This document shows, piece by piece, positions 55,471 to 64,000 of a DNA stretch of 64,000 nucleotides. The notes below the pieces were generated by a model. That model did no database searches, was not told the DNA's origin, and saw nothing but the letters and a program-made list of their open reading frames with translations. The position numbers and the translations under genes are program-made. Source of the DNA: Isoetes taiwanensis (taxonomy: Eukaryota; Streptophyta; Lycopodiopsida; Isoetales; Isoetaceae); the NCBI GenBank assembly GCA_021234155.1, contig JAJEKV010000056.1, positions 1,409,330 to 1,473,329 on the forward strand. Reading direction: 5' to 3'. The first letter of the stretch is position 1, and every line of letters starts with the position of its first letter.

Positions 55471-56877
55471 GGGAAATGTCTGCAAGGAGAGCTTCAGAGA
55501 AAGTACCTTCTGCTTAAGTTCTGTAGCCTTTTGTCTTCTCCTTTTCCTACAAAATGTGATTGCGCATGATCTTCAATTGTTTATCTACAATGTTTGAGGC
55601 AACAGCAAGTTGTTCCAACTCTGTTTTAGAAGATCATCTCCATCTTTGCCTATGATTAGTGCACTTTAAACCTAGATATTTCAAAACAAAAGGGTCAGAT
55701 GCAACATGTCGCTAGACCCTGAGGAAATATATAAAAGGAAGGAACGAACTGGCGATGTCTGCCAGAACTATGGCCCTGAAATTTTTTACAGAAAATATAT
55801 AAAAGGAAAGAACGAACTTGCTATGTATGTCTCGGATGTTAAACAGATAAAACGCGCCATCCGTTTGAAAAATGTGTTGCACGGGAGCAGAGTTGGATTC
55901 ATCTGCTGTTGTTCTTCGCTGGAAGATGAACAGGGCTACAAGCTCCGACCATGAATTTTTCGAGTGGGAAGGATTCAGAAAGCTCAAAAATCAGGGCGGG
56001 AGGGCTTCCGTGAGTCTGCCACATAGGCCGGATATTTGGCCAAGCTGGACGGTAGGGGAACACTCTTCCAAATAATTTTTCTAGGTCTTTGTCCCAGCAT
56101 TCAAAACCCTGTGTATCCGGGATGTCACATATTTGGTTGTTAAAGACTTATACTTTCTAAAACAGAGCAAAAAACCACAAGCATTTAAGCGTTATTTTGT
56201 GATTAGACCATCCAAACCTATGCATGTTTCCTTCTTGAGAATAATGTCTTTGTCACATCTACATTGTAATCATTAGATTGCTTCCAATTTGTAATTTGTC
56301 CGATAGAACAATGCCTTGCTCGAAAAGCCATTGAACGAAGCCATTCATGAAAATCTCCTACTTTATATTTATAAATTCAAAAAGCAAAGGGATATCTACC
56401 ATCATGTGCAAGCACCCCATGCAATCAAAGCGGCACCATGGTGGACAATGGCATAATCCGATGGGTGCGAACACCCCATACATTGTTTATCGATGTTTGC
56501 ACTTCTATACTTTCAGTTCCATATAACATTAGCAAATATAGAAATAGATGCTGATCAGAGTAAATCACCAACAAAAATCGCTTCCAACCTGTTTAAATAG
56601 CTATGCAAGTATCAGAGAACCAAAAAGAGAATGGAACAAGATATATCTGGAGCATTGGGCTTAAAATTTGGGAACAAATGTATTTGTGATGACACCAAGT
56701 ACTGTAGATACTCTGCAAATCTGCACCAATAAGGCATGTTTAGAACACTTCAAATCATATCTTTTGCAAAGCATCTAGAATCTACAAGTAATTTTCTCTT
56801 TTGCACTGTGATGCTTCACATATCATGATCTTAAATGCATTATATTTTATAGATACCCACACAAAAGGTTTTTAGGA
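55471..56877. other. Intergenic, no gene seen
   Basis: One near-duplication (AAATATATAAAAGGAA.GAACGAACT at 55725 and 55793). No exon recognised. Confidence 0.4.
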
Positions 56878-59800
56878 GGAAGGAAGGAAGGAAGGTATTT
56901 TTATCGTCCACGGAGACCAATCGGTCTATGGGACCCAATACAATAGCGCAGCAAGCGGATTACTACCCGGATTAAAAAACCCCACCCCGAAGGGTTTTCG
57001 AGGGAAAAACCATGGCAGCAATCAGCCTGCTGACAAACTGTTCTAATATACAAAATGCAAAAACACACAAATATATATACTCATGCGCCGCACCTGTAGT
57101 GCCTGATCAGCGGGCAGCCAGGCGGGGGCAAAGGTGAGCTCGCAGATCTAGTACCTCCTAAATCTACGACCCCAGAGCACGTACTGACAGTGTGTTCATC
57201 ACCAAATGTAGGGGCAAGTCCGGCCGTACTAAGGGAGCGTATCTGGCCCGGATCTGACTGAATGCTAGGCAACTCTGGAAAGTGTGAGACTCATCCTCAA
57301 TGGCACCCGTTTGACAGCACTGACAGAGCCTGTCCTGGCGGGGCTCCCCAATCCACCTGTCCGTCTCGATGCAAAGATGGTGGGCACCTGTGCGAATGGA
57401 GGCAATGAGTCAACGCTTTTTCGGGGTGGGCCGGGAACGCAGTAGATTTTGGGGGTCTTGGGCTAACACGGGGTTGATGTGCTCCTTGTAATGGGTCGTT
57501 TTGCCTTCTCTAGAGCGTCGGGGTCCCAGAGCTTGCCAAGGAAGCAAGCGTCCAGGTCGCAGGCTATCACGATCGGCCTCTGTGTCCACCTGCACGCACA
57601 TGTGCTCCTGCACGTTCCATCTGGCGAACCACTGATCTCTCTTACCCCTCTAACAAGGTTCCACCGAGCAGCTGGCGGGCCCATTGCCACAACAGAAGCC
57701 GGTCGCGGGAGCCGAAAGCATCACCCATATTAACCACTTTCTGAAAATAGGCGATGTGTCTATCAAGGGCTGCCAGCCGGCTTAATAATCCGATTTCCTG
57801 CAGCAGAATCTGATAGGGGACTGAAGGTTTCACCCCAAGTGCCCGTGCCAAAAATGCTTTCTGCACTTGCTCCAAGTTATTCCAGATCGCCAAAGAGATG
57901 ACCGGGCCCCAAACCTCGACCCGTCTGTAAGGACAAAGCTCAACCAAGGTGCAAAACGGATGTGGCCCGATGGTTCCAATCATAGAGCTCGTCGGTGGAT
58001 CGTTGTTTACGCATGGCATAAAGCGCTTTCCAGCCTGCTGTCACCCGCAAGTGGATGGACGCCTCCCAACAGAGCGAGGAGGGGAACTCCACCCCTAGGT
58101 ACTTGTAGGTGGGCGTGACCTCTACAGGCTGTCCCCGATATGTGAGTGCAGGAGGCGTGGGGTGGCGTGAAGAGGATATGAGAACCACCCTGGTCTTGGC
58201 CAGATTCACGCGCATGTCTGTAGCCTGGCAGAATGTGTCTAGGGCATCCAGATGAGACTGCATAGCTTCTGGGGTGTGGGCCAGAAGGTCAACATCGTCC
58301 GCATAGATGAGCTGGCGGATGACCTGGTGCAAAAGCTGTATGCCATCCCCCCCATGCTCAGTAAGCCAGGGCTCTAACTGATCAATGTAGAGGCCAAAAA
58401 GTGTTGGTGAGAGGGGGCAGCCCTGCCGGACCCCGATACTACTGGTGAATGCTTGGCCCGTCGGTACCGCATCCCGCCAAAACAACTCTCATACAGCCCC
58501 AGATATGGCATTGTGCAATGTGCAGCGGCAGCCCCGATTGACGTGATCTAGCCCATAGCTTTTCAGGGGACCGTATCAAAAGCCTTCGCGAAGTCCACAA
58601 AGCAAAGCAATACAAGTCCCGCCGATGGTTCCGAGTTTTGTCTCCAATCGGTGCTGCGGTGTAAAGATATAGTCAATCGTTGAGTGGAGGGGTCTAAAGC
58701 CTGCTTGTGTGAGGGCTCGCACATTCGCCGCCGCCCAGTGGGTCAACTGCCTTTCGAGAATGCCACCAACGGTTTGGCAAAACATCGAATCGATCATGAT
58801 CGTCCGATAATTGGTCGGACAAAGGTGGGTCGCCCGCCTTTGTGAATGGGGACAACCCCGCTTGTGGTCCATTGTCTGGGAAACCTTCCCCGCAATGCTC
58901 GTTGAACGGGGTAGTGAGGATCGCAAGACTAGCTGCCCCGCCCATTTGAGTAACTCGCCCAGATACCATCGAGGTCACCGCCTTCCCATTAGCCACCTGC
59001 AGTGCCCTCCACAACATCCTCCTCCGCGAGAACCAATGGGAGGCCATCCTGCGGGGGTATGGGCGTCTGGCCCCCGGTGGGTCATAGAGCCGCCGCAAGC
59101 ACCGCTCCCACCGCCCGTGTGATGTCCCTCGTAGGGCCGGGCTGGCCTTCAAGCACTCCGCCAAAAGGTTCGAGGATGAGTGTCCAAAGAGCCAGTCAAC
59201 ATCTCCCCCGATGCTCGGGCAAGATGCCGCGCTTTGTCTCCCCTTCCGGATGGGGCTGCATCGCGGTGGTGGGCCTCGCAAGCTGGCACCGGATCCGCAT
59301 CGTGACGGAGCCGGGCGCTATGTTCTTTACACCGCGATCAAACCATCGGTTACGCTGAAATGTTGTTGACCCCCGAGGGCGCGGGGAGGGGGTTCGCCAA
59401 AGCACCGGCCCTGGCCGCATCCCGTAATAGCGAAAGTCAACCGGTCCGGTCTGGCCGCTCTAGTGTGGGGGTCCGCGTAATTGCCGGGTGGCGCCCATGA
59501 GCATCTCGGCGTAGTCCTCTGCACGCTCATAATCTAGTCATGAACCGAGGATGGCGAGGGGCTGGCATAGTGGGGGTCCGGGCGCTTGCCAAACCATGTC
59601 CAAATAAAGTGGGAGGTGATCCGAAGTCGACCTCCTCATCCCGACCGTCGGTGCCCACCCTAAACGAATCGATGAGATGCATATCTTGGCGCAACTACGA
59701 AAGCACATAGTCCACCACACTAGACCCTCCCCGATTGTCCTCGCGCATGTGCACTTGCGAAGCGGCCACGCGTGACAGGCCATTGCAAATTATCAAGTCA

Positions 59801-59980
59801 AAAATACCACATAGCAGGAGCAACTGTCTGCCAAAGCGTGTGATCTGGCTGTCATCGGATCCTCCTGGCCAGGTTGCTTCTGCGGGACGTAGCTGCAGGA
59901 CATCGTCAGCGAAGGGGTCAAGTCTCATGGGCTGCTCTACTCCTGTACGTGCATTGAAATCCCCAAGAAGGCGACCCTAC
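56878..59980 (-). mobile_element. LINE (non-LTR retrotransposon), long but 5'-truncated and frameshifted
   Basis: From 5' on the minus strand: endonuclease end (LLGDFNARTGVEQP at about 59960, later EDNRGGSSVVDYVLS); linker; reverse transcriptase (NYRTIMIDSMFCQTVGGILE, AGFRPLHSTIDYIFTPQHRL, GVRQGCPLSPTLFGLYIDQL, RQLIYADDVDLLAHTPEAM, VEVTPTYKYLGVEF); C-terminal region and Cys/His unit RLCQCCQTGAIEDESHTFQS with C. Frames change several times. The 3' UTR (AAAACCCTTCGGGGTGGGG, TGGGTCCCATAGACCGATTG) ends in (CCTT)n at 56878-56895. GC content is clearly above its surroundings. Simple-repeat tails rather than poly(A) argue against typical plant L1. Confidence 0.9.
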
Positions 59981-60425
59981 CCAACTGCTTGTGATGTTGA
60001 GGAGAATGGTATTATTCCTTCTGCCATAACATTATTCGAGCAACATGTCAAAAAAGAAAAACTTCTGATTTTATGCAAGAGGCAAGAAATCTGATGAAAT
60101 TAGTAATGTTAGAAGGCTGAAAACAAGAAAAAAAAAAGTACCTTGAGTTATCTTATGGCATAGGATTAAGATATATCGAATCAATGCCACAATTGGAAAA
60201 ATCATCAAAGCAGAAAAATGGAAATGACGCATTCAATCCGAGAAGGAGGACTGATTGTGGAGGGTAAACTGCCAATTAAAATATGATAACACTATAGATC
60301 TTCGGCAACAGAGCCGCAGGTAATAAAGGGTTTGAGTGATACGAAGAAAAGCCGTCTATATCTTAACTGCCTATAATAATATTTCACGCCGAAAACAAAA
60401 TCAGTGGACACAATGCTACATAGAC
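59981..60425. other. Intergenic, no gene seen
   Basis: AT-rich flank left of the repeat block. No exon recognised. Confidence 0.4.
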
Positions 60426-61140
60426 TGCAGATCGATCCGACGGATCGCGATTCTCGAGCCAGACGAGCATGCAAGAGTTGCATGCGTTGCCTGCATGCAT
60501 TGCATGCATTTCGGGCCTCTCATCCGGTTAGGGGATCGCTATTTCTTCCTGCATTCGCCTTCAGCTTCTCATCGGCGTTTTCTCTTAAGCAATGATTGTT
60601 TGAGGTTATGTTCTATGCTCTCATGCGGAGGAGGGCTTCCTCTTGCATGGGTTGACCTTCGTGGCATTTCCTATCATTCTTGTTTCTCTTCGACTGACCT
60701 TTCTGGCGTATCCCTTCTGGCGTTTCTTATCGTTCGGTTCTCTTCTACCTTGGCCTGCGTTGACCTTTCCTGGCGCATCCCTTCCTGGCGTTTCCTATCT
60801 TTCTCGTATCTCTTCCTATCCTTCTCGTCTCGCTTCTACCTCGGCATTCCTCCACTATGGGGCAATTCTTGAGCCTTCATCTCGGATCGACGGGAAGTTC
60901 TCTTCTTTCGGGCGTTGTTGTGTCATGCGAGTCGCAGCTCGAGAATGCAGATCGATCCGACGGATCGCGATTCTCGAGCCAGACGAGCATGCAAGAGTTG
61001 CATGCGTTGCCTGCATGCATTGCATGCATTTCGGGCCTCTCATCCGGTTAGGGGATCGCTATTTCTTCCTGCATTAAGCCTTGACTTCTCATCGGTTTTC
61101 TCTTAAGCCCGGTGTTTCAGGTTATGTTCTATGCTCTCCC
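60426..61140 (+). repeat. 520-bp tandem repeat with RY-rich core, second unit truncated
   Basis: 130 bases at 60426-60555 recur identically at 60946-61075 (start TGCAGATCGATCCGACGG; core TGCATGCGTTGCCTGCATGC + ATTGCATGCATT). The following CTTCTCATCGG and GGTTATGTTCTATGCTCTC also recur. Inside the first unit a C/T-rich minisatellite (TTCCTGGCGTTTCCTATC types) spans 60660-60800. Unusually GC-rich for this window. Confidence 0.88.
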
Positions 61141-61154
61141 TCCCTCCCTCCCTT
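61136..61154. repeat. (CCCT)n microsatellite
   Basis: CTCCCTCCCTCCCTCCCTT. Confidence 0.85.
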
Positions 61155-61342
61155 AAGTATTTTGTTTATATATGTTGTTCGCGTGGCACGCGCTTTAATC
61201 AGCCCCTCGCTTTTTCGAGGTTTTTGTTCTTCTCTATTGTGTTTTGTGGTCTTATGCAGGTACAGGGGCGTTGCACGACGTTGGTTTCTTTTTGGAGCGT
61301 GGGTTTTTTGGGAAGTTTAGCAGCCGGCGTTGTCTAAGCCCA

Positions 61343-61425
61343 CTGCCTAGGGCTTATCGCTAGGGTTTTTCCTCGAAAACCCGAAAGGGCGGGGTTTTTT
61401 AATCCCGGCGATAAGCCCTAGGCAG
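61343..61425. repeat. 18-bp-arm perfect palindrome with an inner tetraloop hairpin
   Basis: CTGCCTAGGGCTTATCGC (61343-61360) pairs exactly with 61408-61425. The interior GGTTTTTCCTCGAAAACCC, GAAA, GGGCGGGGTTTTTTAATCC resembles the LINE 3' UTRs of this window, with GAAA in place of the TTCG loop. Confidence 0.85.
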
Positions 61426-61770
61426 GTACACTAGCCAAACATCTATGATATATTTTTGTATTTTGGGGTCCAGGTGTTATGACTGGATATTCCCTGTATT
61501 TTTTGTTTTTTGGGTAGCTTGCGATATGCAGCTACCCACTCTCTACCATTGTAATTACACTGCTGGGATGAATAGAAAAGCCCCACCCACCACGGGCGTT
61601 GTTGTGTCATGCGAGTCGCAGCTCGAGAATATCTTGTTTTGCCTGTTCACATCTTTGAAAGCAGAACCAACAGAACCGAAAAATCCAACGATCAAAATAA
61701 AAGTAATAAAATCAACGGCAACAAATAGGCATAAATTGTCATCTTATTTTGGCTTTAGTATTATAGAAAG
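61426..61770. other. Spacer with a repeated 38-bp word
   Basis: 61593-61630 repeats 60909-60946 exactly (CGGGCGTTGTTGTGTCATGC + GAGTCGCAGCTCGAGAAT). Confidence 0.8.
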
Positions 61771-62860
61771 ATTCTATTCCCAATTGTCTCCCTCTATCTC
61801 TCTGTACTGCTGCTTCGTGGATTTTGAGAAAGCATTCGACATTGTGCCTAGGGAGTTGTCGAAAAGATTACCCAGCTGAGCATCCCATACGAGCTACAAT
61901 CTATAGTATACAAGCTATATGAAAGAGTCATGGTTCGAATGCCTCCATCGGGTCACCCTATCAACAATAGTGTGGGAGTGCGTCAGGATGTCCACTGGCC
62001 CCCCACGCTACTTGGATTGTATATTGATCGACTGGAAGATTGGTTTGCCTTGCATAGAAGGTGAGGAGTTCGACTCGTTGAACATCATTAGACAGATGAT
62101 ATATGTGGATGATATGGATCTATTAGCCCACACCCTAGCAAGTATGCAGCAACATCTAGATGTGGTGAGCAATCTCTGTCAAAATACTAGAATGTGGATC
62201 AACTTGGCAAAGATCACAAAGGTGCTCCTCATATAATCTTCTAGGCAGCATAAACAACCTTATTGCACTCATAATCAAAATATACAAGTAGTACAAGCAT
62301 ATGAGTACCTTGGAGTAGAGTTCACTACCACATATCTTGGAATACATGTATCCAACAACGAGTAATGGCAGGTTTGAAGGCACTCTTACAGATCCGGCCT
62401 ACGCAATGATTATGGGTTCACAACGTCTTAAAGCCCGTTGGAAGGAGAAACATACAGATTGGTTCTCCAGATGGAATGTCCAAGAGCAAAGATGTGTACA
62501 GGTGCTAAATAATGAAGATCACAATCACCTACGGCAGTATCTTAACACATGCGTCTTTAGTAAGCATTAGGATACCAGTGTCTTAGAAAAGGTGAAAACA
62601 GCAAGTACAAAAGCCAGAATAATTCCACACTTGCCTGCATCCCGTATCAATACCTATTATCGCATTTTTTCATGATTAATTGTGTCCATGTTTATTGATG
62701 CACACCACCTCAGAAGCATGAAAGTAGAGTATGTCAATATTGCCATATAAGAGCCATTGAAGATGAATGCTCCACTCTTCTTAATTGCCGGGGTTTGCAA
62801 ATATTCGAGCATGATAGGTTGACCTCATTATACATGATTAACCGCTACACTTGACTATAC
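61771..62860 (+). mobile_element. Degenerate LINE copy on the plus strand
   Basis: RT pieces: CCFVDFEKAFDIVPRELSKR, then (frame change) LLGLYIDRLEDWFALHR, NIIRQMIYVDDMDLLAHTLA, QVVQAYEYLGVEF; later the Cys/His unit VCQYCHIRAIEDECSTLLNC. The second catalytic motif is YVDD in place of YADD. Same family as the minus-strand LINE at 56878-59980, much more decayed and with a deletion between RT and the C-terminus. Confidence 0.85.
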
Positions 62861-62863
62861 ACA

Positions 62864-63056
62864 CGACTATACGTGTTCTACTTGTACATATATGGTTGTC
62901 GTCACATGGATGCAAAAGGTAGTCGCATGAGGTAGAGTTGACACTCACAACTTTCTAGTTGCAAGTCTTATACATTTGCCGACTAATCTATCTATATTTC
63001 TTGAAGATATCCTCTTGTATCTTCCTCATATACGCAGTTGTTTCTAGGAGGTTGAT
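62864..63056 (+). repeat. Chromovirus LTR fragment
   Basis: Diverged match to 11030-11245: CGACTATAC, TGGTTGTC.TCA, GATGCAAAAGG.TAGT, TCTTCCTCATAT.CG followed by TTGTTTCTAGGAGG. No neighbouring internal sequence. Confidence 0.75.
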
Positions 63057-63171
63057 CAACTGAAGGGCCACCCTATAGCACCTTATTTTTGGAAGGAGTT
63101 CTCACCCATAAAATTTTGTGCAAAAAATTTGTAATTTTGATACCAATGTACTACATAATTAAGGTGTAGAT

Positions 63172-63251
63172 AACGCCTTGTTTCGAAGGCGTTATCGAAG
63201 GCCCTGGCCCTGGCCCGATATCTTTTTTGCGGTAATGCCAGAGGGCCAGGG
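63172..63251. repeat. Nested small palindromes
   Basis: AACGCCTT/AAGGCGTT (63172-63193, 6-base loop) and CCCTGGCCCT/AGGGCCAGGG (63202-63211 with 63242-63251). GTTATCGAA is repeated on both sides. Could be the end of a small foldback element. Confidence 0.7.
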
Positions 63252-64000
63252 TGTTATCGAATTAATGCCCTGCTTCGAGGGTTTAGACTGCTTTGTTCAG
63301 GGGAAAGCTTTCTTGGGATCTCTGTTCTGGCGAAGCCGTATTCCCATCCAGAAAAGCTCCAACAAGATATTCAAAGTATGATATGACAGGAGCAGAGCAG
63401 GGTATTGGTAACAAGAATGCAGAAGCAAAGAGAAATACTATTGTTTGGTGCAGATGGTGGAGTTAAAAAGGGATTCTTGCAAGCGATTCTGCCATCAGAG
63501 AAAAATGAAGGCCGTTTGTTGTCGTTCGTAATGTTTTTGCCTGTTTTTGCCTTCTATTGTAGGGAAGCTTTGATCAGTTTGTTGATGCAGAAACAAGAAT
63601 CTTGTCCAACCAGTGATGCCTTTAAGGCACGAAATTTCGTAAAAATGCGATATTTCACCAAAATTAAAAATGTGTGCACGATGGTTTACTAGGACACGTA
63701 AGCCCATGACAAAAAAAATTTGCCCAAAAATGATGGCATGTTTTCCCGCTCCAGCCACCTTCGCCGGAACTAGGAAGTCTAAAGGGAGAGAGGATCGCCC
63801 TAGAAACGATGGGTCTGAATCCTCAGAAGTATTAGGTCGTCATAGGTTTCAAATTACTAAGATTATTTTTCTTATGGATCGCCCTAACTTAAGAAATGTG
63901 CATTCCAGCTATGGAGCTTCAATGAATTGAAGCCCCAAAAACCAAGGCCATGATCGTACCCTCATGCTCATCTGATTCTTAATCATGCGACAAAGGAATC
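63252..64000. other. Right flank, no gene seen
   Basis: Short open frames only. No recognisable exon, repeat or RNA gene. Confidence 0.4.

Noticed and set aside
58811-59358. Plus-strand ORFs opposite the long LINE
   Set aside because: The frames are kept open by the high GC of the LINE. The minus strand carries the endonuclease and RT motifs.

Overview
This is a nuclear window from a plant with a large, repeat-rich genome. Most host-gene coding is interrupted by spliceosomal introns, the bases are AT-rich, and I see no operons, bacterial genes, CRISPR or rRNA. The PPR proteins use phrases such as 'EAQEVFDNLP' and 'GDVVSWTALMSAYA', which I associate with fern (and other seed-free plant) PPR families. 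A homosporous fern is my best guess, about 60% sure. Nearly everything is transposable elements or decayed gene fragments. The clearest intact host gene is a single-exon DOG1-domain gene on the minus strand (29586-30341).

Layout. 1-6.9 kb: a dispersed 130-bp repeat, a 36-bp-arm hairpin, and minus-strand fragments of a TM9SF (transmembrane nine) gene and a PPR gene. 6.98-10.23 kb: a segment bounded by inverted repeats carrying decayed ARMC6-like armadillo exons. 10.8-11.5 kb: chromodomain tail and LTR of a Ty3/gypsy chromovirus. 11.7-12.5 kb: unassigned minus-strand gene remnant. 12.7-18.9 kb: remnant of a spliced putative DDE transposase gene (copy A), interrupted by a Ty1/copia element with LTRs, PBS and a 5-bp target duplication. 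19.9-22.7 kb: direct repeats, a terminal fragment of the copy-B transposon family, and LINE 3' ends. 26.4-28.96 kb: retinoblastoma-related (RBR) and coiled-coil gene exons on one strand, ending at another copy of the dispersed repeat. 29.6-30.5 kb: DOG1 gene. 32-40.6 kb: minus-strand fragments of a Pol IV/V largest subunit, transportin, a multi-frameshift PPR gene and an unassigned exon. 40.6-42.65 kb: a gypsy LTR and an intact gag with no pol. 43.5-43.95 kb: glycine/tyrosine-rich repeat protein exon. 46.2-53.87 kb: a 7.7-kb DNA transposon (copy B). 54.9-64 kb: LINE copies, tandem repeats and palindromes.

The most interesting object is copy B at 46200-53867. It has inverted termini starting GGGTGCTTTTTTTT, a 4-bp ACCA target duplication, and two convergent multi-exon genes. 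Gene 1 (+) is a putative transposase with an HTH-like N-terminal segment, a Cys/His cluster and a D-93-D-38-E triad whose final E is brought in only by splicing out a 66-bp intron. Gene 2 (-) encodes a coiled-coil protein with a RING-H2-like finger and an acidic/lysine-rich tail. A different LINE is inserted in gene 1, and several small indels show this copy is no longer functional. A terminal fragment of the same family lies at 20353, and a diverged relative of gene 1 at 12.7-18.9 kb. I could not place the family in a named superfamily from sequence alone. The 4-bp duplication fits Sola-like or Academ-like elements.

The second theme is a LINE family whose 3' ends share a conserved tail and a small hairpin but end in different simple repeats instead of poly(A). 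The third is the number of captured or decayed gene fragments, most of them on the minus strand.
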